Shown here: one piece after another, positions 9,567-17,056 of the stretch | How the letters are laid out: the number at the start of each line of letters is the position of its first letter | Position numbering within the stretch: position 1 is the first letter of the stretch | DNA from: RGIG7213 sp045124505 | GTDB lineage: Bacteria > Bacillota > Clostridia > Oscillospirales > CAG-272 | Reading direction: 5' to 3' | DNA length: 19,785 nucleotides | Assembly: GCA_045124505.1 (NCBI GenBank) | Contig: JBGVLZ010000070.1 | Coordinates: forward strand, 1-19,785 | Made by a program: the position numbers and the translations under genes | The notes under the pieces: generated by a model | What the model was told of the DNA's origin: nothing | Database searches by the model: none | What the model saw: the letters and a program-made list of their open reading frames with translations, nothing else

Positions 9567-10256
9567 TCAAACTCCGCCGAAACGGCGGTTTCTGTTTTTG
9601 AATGCATTTACAGCCTCATCAACATCCTTGGGAGAAAAATCAGGCCATAAAACATCCGTAAAATATAATTCAGAATAGGCACTTTGCCACATCAGAAAAT
9701 TAGAAATTCTGTATTCCCCGCCCGTTCTTACAATAAGGTCGGGCATCGGAGAATCCTTTGTATAGAGTCTTTTTGTAATATCATCCTCTGTGATATTTGT
9801 AACTCCGTCTTTTATACATTCATTTACCGCATTTACTATCTCGTCACGGCCGCCGTAATTTATTCCGATGTTAAGAATATATTTGTTATTCTTTGAATCG
9901 TTTTCGGTCTTCTCCATGAGTTCACGAAGCTCTTTCGTGAAAACGGATTTGTCACCGAGGAAAATGATCCTTATATCCTTTTGCATCATTTCCTTTATTG
10001 CAAAGTCAAGATACTGTTTAAATAAAGACATGATCGACTTGACTTCATTTTCCGGTCTTTTCCAGTTTTCAGTAGAAAATGCATAAACGGTAACGGCTTG
10101 TACCTCAATTTCACGGCAGTACTCCACTATCTTTCTGAAAGTTTCTGCACCGACCTTATGACCGTATTCACGCGGCATCAGGCGTTTTTTCGCCCATCTG
10201 CCGTTACCGTCCATAATAAAAGCAATATGTTTGAGTTGTTTTGCTTTATCAGCCAT
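9567..10256 (-). CDS. uppS: Undecaprenyl diphosphate synthase (cis-prenyltransferase)
   Basis: 229 aa, soluble homodimeric enzyme that adds cis isopentenyl units to farnesyl diphosphate to make the C55 carrier for peptidoglycan and other wall polymers. The catalytic P-loop-like motif is MDGNGRW (15-21), with D16 as the magnesium-binding aspartate. The C-terminal signature is present as RTGGEYRISNF, where many homologues have RTSGE; the arginines and glutamate are kept. The ATG shares one base with the frr stop (TGATG). A 15-nt gap separates it from cdsA. With dxr and ispG downstream, the run holds isoprenoid precursor genes and the main polyprenyl consumer. Confidence 0.97.
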   Translation of the reverse strand: MADKAKQLKHIAFIMDGNGRWAKKRLMPREYGHKVGAETFRKIVEYCREIEVQAVTVYAFSTENWKRPENEVKSIMSLFKQYLDFAIKEMMQKDIRIIFLGDKSVFTKELRELMEKTENDSKNNKYILNIGINYGGRDEIVNAVNECIKDGVTNITEDDITKRLYTKDSPMPDLIVRTGGEYRISNFLMWQSAYSELYFTDVLWPDFSPKDVDEAVNAFKNRNRRFGGV

Positions 10257-10810
10257 CAGATCTCCATAATTTCCTTGGATTTAGCGTTTGTAATAACGTC
10301 GATCTCTTTGATATATTTATCTGTGAGATCCTGAATAGCCTTATCAGACTGCTTGAGCTCGTCTTCTGTCATTTCGTTGTTCTTCTTCATTGCTTTGCTT
10401 GCATCATTTGCATCACGGCGGATGTTACGGATCGCAACCTTAGCATCTTCACCCATCTTGGAAACCTGCTTTGTAAGAGTCTTTCTTGTTTCCTCTGTAA
10501 GTGCGGGGAAAACAAGACGGATGCATTTACCGTCATTCTGGGGATTGATGCCTATATCAGCAACCTGAATCGCCTTTTCGATATTCTTGAGTGTGGAAGC
10601 ATCCCAGGGCGAAATAGTGATAGTTCTTGCATCGATGCACTTTACTTCCGCCATGGACTGGATCTGTGTGGGAGAGCCGTAGTAATCAACCGTTACTTTA
10701 TCGAGAACTGCGGGAGTTGCTCTGCCTGCTCTTACCGTCGTAAGCTCATAGTTATATGAAGCTATTGATTTTTTCATTTTTTCTTCGTATTCTTTTACTT
10801 CGAGTTTCAT
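10256..10810 (-). CDS. frr: Ribosome recycling factor
   Basis: 184 aa, almost exactly the standard length (185). It splits post-termination ribosomes together with EF-G. The sequence carries the family blocks: TVRAGRATP (25-33), a VDYYGSPTQI-type segment (40-49), ISPWD (112-116 region) and the C-terminal helix with DKYIKEID. The two long helices are rich in Lys/Glu as expected for the three-helix bundle. AGGAG lies seven bases before the ATG, the best ribosome binding site in this run. It follows pyrH with a 14-nt gap, the order conserved in most bacteria, and overlaps uppS by one base. Confidence 0.98.
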   Translation of the reverse strand: MKLEVKEYEEKMKKSIASYNYELTTVRAGRATPAVLDKVTVDYYGSPTQIQSMAEVKCIDARTITISPWDASTLKNIEKAIQVADIGINPQNDGKCIRLVFPALTEETRKTLTKQVSKMGEDAKVAIRNIRRDANDASKAMKKNNEMTEDELKQSDKAIQDLTDKYIKEIDVITNAKSKEIMEI

Positions 10811-10824
10811 TTTAATTCTCCTAA

Positions 10825-11550
10825 TCAGTTATTTATTATTGTTCCTATGGCTTCACCACAGGCAGCTTTTATAATGTTTTCGGGATCATCAAGTGCAAAA
10901 AGCAATATGGGAAGATTATTTTCCATTGCAAGACAGGATGAAGCGGGGTCAGTTGCTTTAAGGTTCTTTTCAAGAACTTCAGCAAAGGTAAGTTTATCAT
11001 ATTTAGTCGCAGTTTTATCAATTCTCGGATCGGCTGTATATATACCGTCGATATTTTTAGCCAAAAATGCGATATCGGCTTTTATTTCAAGTGCACGCAA
11101 AATTGCACCTGTATCGGTCGTAAAGAAAGGATTTCCCGTTCCACCGCCGAGAATAACGGCAGAACCGCTTTCCAGTGCCGCAATTGCATCGCGTGAAGTA
11201 AAAAGCTTTGCGACTTTATTCATTTCGACAGCTGACATAACAACAGCAGGTACACCTTCTTTTTTGAGCGACTGTTCAAATGCAATACAGTTGATCATTG
11301 TCGCCAGCATTCCCATGTCATCAGCCCTTGCCCTGTCGAGCGCAACGCCGTTTTTAGCACCTCGCCAGATGTTTCCGCCGCCGATAAGAACAGCGACCTG
11401 AACACCGGAATCAACGAGCTTTTTTATAATGCCGCTGATATTTGATAAAACGTCAAAATTGAGTATTTCTCCATCGTCAGCACCGTTTCCGAGTGCTTCT
11501 CCGGATAGCTTGATAAGTATTCTTTTATAAACAGGTTTCATAACAGACAC
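10825..11550 (-). CDS. pyrH: UMP kinase
   Basis: 241 aa, hexameric amino-acid-kinase-fold enzyme that phosphorylates UMP to UDP. Conserved blocks are KRILIKLSGEAL near the N-terminus, GGGNIWRG, DDMGMLATMIN, and FFTTDTGA in the substrate region. Two starts are possible: GTG at 11550 or ATG at 11541. AAGGG lies four bases before the GTG and thirteen before the ATG, and neither spacing is ideal; the longer form (MSVMKPVYKR) aligns in length with E. coli PyrH, the shorter with B. subtilis. It is the first gene of the eight-gene run and has its own promoter after the tsf terminator. Confidence 0.97.
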   Translation of the reverse strand: MSVMKPVYKRILIKLSGEALGNGADDGEILNFDVLSNISGIIKKLVDSGVQVAVLIGGGNIWRGAKNGVALDRARADDMGMLATMINCIAFEQSLKKEGVPAVVMSAVEMNKVAKLFTSRDAIAALESGSAVILGGGTGNPFFTTDTGAILRALEIKADIAFLAKNIDGIYTADPRIDKTATKYDKLTFAEVLEKNLKATDPASSCLAMENNLPILLFALDDPENIIKAACGEAIGTIINN

Positions 11551-11588
11551 TTTTCCCTTATATTTTTATTCTTTATTGTACATTAAAC

Positions 11589-11617
11589 ATTTTAACCTGT
11601 ATTGATAAAATTGTAAA
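11589..11617 (-). promoter_or_regulatory. Sigma-A-type promoter of the pyrH-polC run
   Basis: On the minus strand TTTACA (11612-11617) and TAAAAT (11589-11594) are separated by exactly 17 bases; each differs from consensus at one position. Transcription would start near 11582, giving a 5' leader of about 30-40 nt to the pyrH start. It sits directly downstream of the tsf terminator hairpin, consistent with an independent transcription unit. The leader shows no obvious regulatory fold. Confidence 0.75.
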
Positions 11618-11640
11618 CAGACTAAAAATGAGCAAAGGAA

Positions 11641-11673
11641 AACACGGCATACACACAATGTATATGCCGTGTT
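11641..11673 (-). terminator. Terminator after rpsB-tsf
   Basis: An 11-bp perfect stem (AACACGGCATA / TATGCCGTGTT) with an 11-nt loop starts 13 bases past the tsf stop. On the minus strand the stem runs straight into TTTTCCTTTGC. This is a good intrinsic terminator for transcription coming from rpsB-tsf; on the plus strand no T tract follows, so it is one-directional. Confidence 0.8.
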
Positions 11674-11685
11674 GATTTCATAAAA

Positions 11686-12618
11686 TTAACCCTTAACGAG
11701 CTTTTCGATCTCAGCTGCGAAGTCATCTTCACGCTTTGCAATACCTTCGCCCTTTTCGTACTTAACGAAAGAAGCAACGGAAAGGTCAGCGCCGATTTCC
11801 TTAGCAACGGATTCAACATACTTACCTACTGTGAAGGAATCGTCCTTAACGTAAGCCTGGAACAGCAAGCAGTTGTTGTCATAGAACTTGCCGAGCTTGC
11901 CGGCAGCCATCTTGTCAAGAATTGCTTCGGGCTTGGAAGCGTTCTTGGGATCGTTCTTGATCTGTGTCAAGATGATTTCCTTTTCGTTTTCGATAACGGA
12001 TTCGGGAACATCTTCCTTACCGAGGTATGAAGGAGACATAGCGGCGATCTGAAGTGCTACGTTCTTTGCACATTCAGCTACAGCATCTGTCTTTGCAACA
12101 TCGTCAGCGCAGTCCATCTTAACGATAACACCTGTAGCACCCTTGCCGTGGATGTATGTTGTAACATTACCTTCAACAACAACAAAGCGGCGGATGTTCA
12201 TGTTTTCACCGATAGTGAAGATTTTATCCTTAAGGGATGCTTCAACTGTAAATTCGGAACCAACCATAGGAAGAGCAAGAAGTTCTTCAATAGTTGCGGG
12301 CTTGTTTGCAAGAATTGTCTTTTCGATATCCTTAACAAATGCTACGAATGTTTCGTTCTTTGCAACGAAGTCTGTTTCAGCGTTAACTTCGATCATAACA
12401 GCAGTTTTGCCGTCTTCGCTTACCATGATATCAACGATACCTTCAGCAGCAACACGGTCTGCCTTCTTTGCAGCAACAGCAAGTCCCTTTTCGCGGAGAT
12501 ACTTGATAGCACCTTCAACGTCACCGTCAGCGGCGTCAAGTGCTTTTTTACATTCCATCATACCGCAGTTTGTCTTTGCTCTGAGGTCTGCAACGTCTTT
12601 AGCTGTAAATTTAGCCAT
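11686..12618 (-). CDS. tsf: Translation elongation factor Ts
   Basis: 310 aa. It releases GDP from EF-Tu. The N-terminal UBA-like part carries LRAKTNCGMMECKKAL (12-27), and the core has TDFVAKNETF (82-91), the family's signature contact with EF-Tu. GGAGG lies six bases before the ATG. It follows rpsB with a 16-nt gap, the conserved order, and is followed by a hairpin terminator. Codon choice looks more restricted than in neighbouring genes (for example repeated AAC, GTT, AAG), as expected for a highly expressed protein. Confidence 0.98.
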   Translation of the reverse strand: MAKFTAKDVADLRAKTNCGMMECKKALDAADGDVEGAIKYLREKGLAVAAKKADRVAAEGIVDIMVSEDGKTAVMIEVNAETDFVAKNETFVAFVKDIEKTILANKPATIEELLALPMVGSEFTVEASLKDKIFTIGENMNIRRFVVVEGNVTTYIHGKGATGVIVKMDCADDVAKTDAVAECAKNVALQIAAMSPSYLGKEDVPESVIENEKEIILTQIKNDPKNASKPEAILDKMAAGKLGKFYDNNCLLFQAYVKDDSFTVGKYVESVAKEIGADLSVASFVKYEKGEGIAKREDDFAAEIEKLVKG

Positions 12619-12634
12619 TATATTATCCTCCGAA

Positions 12635-13381
12635 TTATTCGTTTGTTTCTTCTACTGCAACAGCTGCTTCTTCAGCGGATGCTTCAGCTTCAAATGCTTC
12701 GCCCTGCTTACCTTCGATAACAGCATCAGCGAGTACAGAGCTTATAAGCTTGATAGCACGGATAGCGTCATCGTTACCGGGGATGATGTAATCAGCATCA
12801 TCGGGATCACAGTTTGTATCAACGATAGCAACAACGGGAATACCGAGGTTCTTTGCTTCAGCAACAGCATTCTTTTCCTTCTTGGGGTCAACTATGAAAA
12901 TAGCATCAGGAAGTTCTGTCATTTCCTTGATACCGCCGTAGTTGCGTTCAAGGTCAGCAATTTCCTTGTTAAGAGCAGCAGCTTCCTTCTTGGGAAGGAG
13001 ATCGAATGTACCGTCAGCTCTCATCTTTTCGAGGCTGATAAGACGGTTGATGCTCTTCTTGATTGTTTTGAAGTTTGTAAGCATACCGCCGGGCCAACGC
13101 TCGTTAACAAAGAACATACCGCATCTGGATGCTTCTTCCTTGATAGCATCAGCTGCCTGCTTCTTTGTACCTACGAAAAGGATGTTCTTTCCTTCTTCGG
13201 AGAGTGTGCGTACGTACATATACGCTTCTTCAAACTTCTTAACGGTCTTCTGCAAGTCGATGATGTAGATACCGTTTCTTTCTGTGAAGATGTATTCAGC
13301 CATTTTAGGGTTCCATCTTCTTGTGTGGTGTCCGAAGTGAACACCTGCTTCAAGCAACTGCTTGATTGTAATAACAGACAT
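12635..13381 (-). CDS. rpsB: Ribosomal protein S2
   Basis: 248 aa from the ATG at 13381. Component of the 30S subunit. The N-terminus MSVITIKQLLEAGVHFGH, RRWNPKM, the FVGTKKQA block and NERWPGGMLTN are all standard. The frame stays open to 13480, but the start at 13381 has AAGGAGG five bases upstream and matches the family start; the extra 33 codons overlap the structured leader. The C-terminus is an Ala/Glu-rich acidic tail, which varies in the family. It is the first gene of a two-gene unit with tsf. Confidence 0.98.
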   Translation of the reverse strand: MSVITIKQLLEAGVHFGHHTRRWNPKMAEYIFTERNGIYIIDLQKTVKKFEEAYMYVRTLSEEGKNILFVGTKKQAADAIKEEASRCGMFFVNERWPGGMLTNFKTIKKSINRLISLEKMRADGTFDLLPKKEAAALNKEIADLERNYGGIKEMTELPDAIFIVDPKKEKNAVAEAKNLGIPVVAIVDTNCDPDDADYIIPGNDDAIRAIKLISSVLADAVIEGKQGEAFEAEASAEEAAVAVEETNE

Positions 13382-13418
13382 ATTGTCCTCCTTGGTTTTT
13401 TCCTCCATCTCAAAACCA

Positions 13419-13489
13419 CTGTGCGAGTACAAGTACCACCGGGCACAGCTTATGAAATGTGCGGATTTTTTTAGTCGCATTCAAATGCG
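13419..13489 (-). promoter_or_regulatory. Structured rpsB 5' leader with alternative hairpins
   Basis: Read on the minus strand from the predicted transcript start: a small hairpin CGCAT-TTGA-ATGCG at 13476-13489; then GCACA (13458-13462), CTGTGC (13443-13448) and GCACAG (13419-13424). CTGTGC can pair either with the first GCACA (5 bp) or with the later GCACAG (6 bp), the latter enclosing a GTAC-TT-GTAC hairpin at 13427-13436. The two pairings exclude each other. The element ends about 30 bases before the ribosome binding site. Autoregulation of rpsB-tsf by S2 is known in E. coli; whether this leader does the same is inference. Confidence 0.5.
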
Positions 13490-13493
13490 CCGA

Positions 13494-13525
13494 ATTATAT
13501 TATCATATTTAATGTGTATTGTCAA
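13494..13525 (-). promoter_or_regulatory. Promoter region of rpsB-tsf
   Basis: On the minus strand a perfect TTGACA lies at 13520-13525 and a perfect TATAAT at 13494-13499, but 20 bases apart, longer than the usual 17. Overlapping alternatives are TAATAT (13497-13502, spacing 17) and GATAAT (13499-13504, spacing 15). A promoter here is likely; the exact -10 is open. Transcription would begin near 13487-13490, giving a leader of about 106 nt. Confidence 0.65.
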
Positions 13526-13576
13526 TTCTCAATGCTAAAAATTACATTTTTATTCATTTAAAATTAACAAATATTA

Positions 13577-16500
13577 TCACTTAAATATCACGTTTCCTTT
13601 GCCGATAAGATCTTCAAGTGTCTGAACAAGCAGCTTCGTCGGTGTTATCTTTATGTTTGCACGGTTGTATTTTTTATCTTTTTCGGAATAAATAACAACT
13701 TCATAAACGGAATTATCAGCTTCATATATCGATATAAGACTTACTGCACGTTTGTATACTTCCCCTTCGAAATCCGGCAGCTTTACATACATCGTCTTTT
13801 TATCATTTTTCTTTTCCGTTTTTGGCTCTGGTGTATACTCGGCATCCTCACGCAGCTTCAGCACGGATGAAGCAAGTATTTTCACGCCTTCTTCATCAAA
13901 GCTCAGATCGCCGTAAACAACTACGGCTGTGTCCGGAAGAAGATATGCGCCTGATGAATTCAAAACCTTCGGGAATATGACAGCTTCGATTTCAGAAAAT
14001 CTGTCCTCAAGCGTGATAAAAGCCATCATATCGCCCTTTTTAGTGTTTTTGTTTATCCTTCTTGTAATGATACCGCATAAAGCAACATGCTGTTTTTCCG
14101 TGTATTTTCCGCTGTCATTTTCAAATGAAGACACTATATCAGATATTTCGACGGGGTTTATATCCCTGATATTCTTACTGAAATTATCGAGCAAATGCCC
14201 TGAAAAATAAAGTCCGGATGCTTCTTTTTCAAAGTTAAGCATGTCTTTTAGAGAAAATTCGGGTATTTCGGGATATGTGTAATTTGTGTTCACTATGTTC
14301 ACATTATCAGATACATCAAACATATCCATTTGTCCTGTTATATTTTTTCTTTTTACATCAAGCTCAGCATCAAGCATTTCCTCGTATACTGCAAGCAAAC
14401 GGCTTCTGTAGATCCCAAAAGAATCAAACGCACCGCACTTGATAAGAAATTCCATCTGCTTTTTGTTACTGTCATATTTCGCCATGCGGTGTACAAAATC
14501 GTCAAATCCCGTAAACGGCGCACGGCTTCTTTCCAAAATAATATTATCTACAAATGCACTTCCGACATTTTTCACGGCAAATAAGCCGAAACGTATCATA
14601 TTACGTCCGTCTTTTTTTACGACATTAAAATATTTACCGCTTTCATTTACGTCCGGCGGCAAAACGTCAATGCCGTTACGCTGGCAATGTGTGATATACC
14701 ACGAAGTTTTTGAAAAGTTTCCAAGCTCACTTGTAAGAAGCGATGCCATATATTCGGGGAAAAACTTACATTTTAGATATGCAGTTCTATATGTCAAAAA
14801 CGCATAAGAAGCCGCATGGGACTTGTTGAAAGCATATTTTGCAAAACCTGCAAGATTATCAAAAAGCTCATTTGCATCACTTTCGGTCATTCCTCTTTCA
14901 AGTGCGCCTTTTACAAATATTCCTCTGTGTTCTTCCATTTCTTCCGACTTCTTTTTTGACATAAGACGGCGCACGATATCAGCTTTACCGTACGTATAAC
15001 CTGCAACGGTACGGAATATTTCCATTACCTGCTCCTGATAAACTACGACACCGTTTGTAATGTCGAGAATGTCTTTGAGAAGCGGTGTAGAATATGATAT
15101 TTTTTCGGGATCAGCCCTGTTTTCAAGGTATTTGGGGATAGAATCCATTGGACCCGGACGGTATAACGCAATAGCCGCAATTATATCTTCGATACAGTTT
15201 GGCTTAAGCTGTGTAAGAAGCTTTCGCATACCTGCGCTTTCAAGCTGAAAAAGCCCTTCGCTATCCCCTGCTGTTATCATTTTATACACTTCATCGCAGT
15301 CTGTCGGAATACTGTATACGTCAAAATCAGGTATTTCCCTTTTTATCTGCTCTACTGTGTTGTCAATTATGGTGAGATATTTAATACCTAAAAGGTCAAA
15401 TTTTACAAGTCCCAATTTGGACACAGCATCCATATCGTACTGTGTTAAAACAGCATCACCGTTTGTAGCAAGCGGAACGTATGAGTCGACTGTATCCTTC
15501 GTTATAACGACACCTGCGGCATGAGTTGATATATTTCTCGGCATACCCTCGATGCTCATAGCAGTATCGATAAGCGTGCGTACCTTTTCATCCGAATTAT
15601 AAAGCTTTAAAAGCCCTTCTCCGTCGGGAGATTCAAGAGCATCTTTAATTGTTATTTTAAGTCTTTGCGGAATAAGTCTTGCAACAGCATCAACTTCAGA
15701 ATACGACATTCCAAGTGCACGTCCGCAGTCACGCACAGCCGCCTTAGCTGCAAGTGTGTTATATGTGATTATCTGACAAACATGATCACGCCCGTATTTT
15801 CTTGTAAGATATTCAATGACAAGATGACGTCTGTCATCGGCAAAGTCTACGTCTATATCGGGCATGCTGACACGCTCGGGATTTAAAAATCTCTCGAACA
15901 TAAGTCCGTAAGCTATTGAATCTATATCGGTTATGCCTATCAGATATGCAACAAGCGATCCTGCACCGGAACCTCTTCCGGGACCTACCGAAATACCATT
16001 ATTTTTTGCATATAAAACGTAATCGGAAACGATAAGAAAATACTCGGAAAATCCCATTTTATCTATAACGGAAAGCTCATATTCTATCCTTTCGGTATAT
16101 TCATTTCCGCAAGGCTGTATTTTTCCGCATTTACATTTTTCTTCGTAACCCTTATACGTTAAAGAACGCAGATATTCCCCTGCCGTCATACCGTCAGGCG
16201 GTGTGAATGAAGGCAAAAACAGATTTGAAAAGTCGAAATCGAAATTGCATTTATCGGCAATTTCCACCGTATTTTCAAGAGCTTCGGGTATTCGGAAGAA
16301 GATACGCTTCATTTCATCTTCCGATTTTATATAAAATTCATTCGTTTCAAAGCCTATGGGCCTTCCGTTTGTTATAACGGTATTTGTCTGTACACACATA
16401 AGAACCGCTTGTGTATCGGCGTCAGCCCGTCTTATATAATGAACATCATTCGTGGCAACTGTTTTTACGGAAATCTCCTCTGCAAGCTCACAAAGACCGT

Positions 16501-17056
16501 AGAGGACCTCCTCTTCTTCGGAAGTGTTATGATTCTGAAGCTCAATATAAAAATCGTCGCCAAAAGCATTTTTAAGCAAAAGTGCATATTTTTGTGCCAT
16601 TTCGGGCATTCCCTTTAACAGCATAGAGGGAATATATCCTGCAATACACCCCGAAAGACATATAAGCCCTTCCTTGTGTTCAAGCAAAAGATCTGTGTCT
16701 ATTCTCGGCTTGGAATAAAATCCTTCCGTAAAACCGAGGGATACGAGCTTTATAAGATTTTTATAACCGGTTTCATTTTTGCACAAAAGCACCATGTGGT
16801 AATAAGCACCGTCTGCGCCTTTTGATTTATCGAACCGTGAATGAGGCGCAACATATACCTCACATCCAATGATGGGCTTTATACCTTCTTTTTTGCAGGC
16901 GTCGTAAAAAGCCACAGCGCCGTACATGGTTCCGTGGTCGGTTATCGCAATTGCATTTTGCCCCAGCTTCTTTGCCTGCTTTGCCATGTCGGAAACACAG
17001 CACGCACCGTCAAGTAAGCTGTATTCGCTGTGATTGTGAAGGTGTACGAATCCCAA
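13577..17056 (-). CDS. dnaE: DNA polymerase III alpha subunit, DnaE-type
   Basis: 1159 aa, near the length of E. coli DnaE. In PolC-bearing bacteria DnaE extends RNA primers before handing over to PolC. The PHP domain begins at once (HLHNHSEYSLLDG, with ITDHG at 38-42). The polymerase core has SVGPGRGSGAGS (356-367), catalytic D400 and D402 in PDIDVDF and D554 in VKFDLLG. A helix-hairpin-helix-like segment (about 824-833), QMDMF (909-913, clamp-binding type) and an OB fold (about 990-1070) follow. There is no exonuclease domain. The start is TTG at 17056, directly after and in frame with the whiA stop; no upstream start is possible and the family N-terminus fits. AAAGGA inside whiA lies 11 bases upstream. 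Confidence 0.97.
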   Translation of the reverse strand: MGFVHLHNHSEYSLLDGACCVSDMAKQAKKLGQNAIAITDHGTMYGAVAFYDACKKEGIKPIIGCEVYVAPHSRFDKSKGADGAYYHMVLLCKNETGYKNLIKLVSLGFTEGFYSKPRIDTDLLLEHKEGLICLSGCIAGYIPSMLLKGMPEMAQKYALLLKNAFGDDFYIELQNHNTSEEEEVLYGLCELAEEISVKTVATNDVHYIRRADADTQAVLMCVQTNTVITNGRPIGFETNEFYIKSEDEMKRIFFRIPEALENTVEIADKCNFDFDFSNLFLPSFTPPDGMTAGEYLRSLTYKGYEEKCKCGKIQPCGNEYTERIEYELSVIDKMGFSEYFLIVSDYVLYAKNNGISVGPGRGSGAGSLVAYLIGITDIDSIAYGLMFERFLNPERVSMPDIDVDFADDRRHLVIEYLTRKYGRDHVCQIITYNTLAAKAAVRDCGRALGMSYSEVDAVARLIPQRLKITIKDALESPDGEGLLKLYNSDEKVRTLIDTAMSIEGMPRNISTHAAGVVITKDTVDSYVPLATNGDAVLTQYDMDAVSKLGLVKFDLLGIKYLTIIDNTVEQIKREIPDFDVYSIPTDCDEVYKMITAGDSEGLFQLESAGMRKLLTQLKPNCIEDIIAAIALYRPGPMDSIPKYLENRADPEKISYSTPLLKDILDITNGVVVYQEQVMEIFRTVAGYTYGKADIVRRLMSKKKSEEMEEHRGIFVKGALERGMTESDANELFDNLAGFAKYAFNKSHAASYAFLTYRTAYLKCKFFPEYMASLLTSELGNFSKTSWYITHCQRNGIDVLPPDVNESGKYFNVVKKDGRNMIRFGLFAVKNVGSAFVDNIILERSRAPFTGFDDFVHRMAKYDSNKKQMEFLIKCGAFDSFGIYRSRLLAVYEEMLDAELDVKRKNITGQMDMFDVSDNVNIVNTNYTYPEIPEFSLKDMLNFEKEASGLYFSGHLLDNFSKNIRDINPVEISDIVSSFENDSGKYTEKQHVALCGIITRRINKNTKKGDMMAFITLEDRFSEIEAVIFPKVLNSSGAYLLPDTAVVVYGDLSFDEEGVKILASSVLKLREDAEYTPEPKTEKKNDKKTMYVKLPDFEGEVYKRAVSLISIYEADNSVYEVVIYSEKDKKYNRANIKITPTKLLVQTLEDLIGKGNVIFK

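Noticed and set aside
10241..10759. Plus-strand open frame of 172 codons opposite frr
   Set aside because: Entirely antisense to frr, cysteine-rich, no ribosome binding site and no known motif.
12143..13474. Long plus-strand open frame of 443 codons opposite tsf and rpsB
   Set aside because: It is antisense to two certain ribosomal genes, spans their junction, and its translation is low in sense (rich in Ser, Cys, Phe) with no recognisable motif; it reflects the restricted codon use of highly expressed genes.
13382..13480. N-terminal extension of rpsB by 33 codons
   Set aside because: The AAGGAGG before 13381 and the family N-terminus fix the start; the extension overlaps the structured leader.
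13536..13552. TAAAAAT / ATTTTTA inverted repeat after dnaE as a terminator
   Set aside because: A 7-bp stem made only of A-T pairs would be too weak to end transcription, and such repeats are expected by chance in this AT-rich gap.
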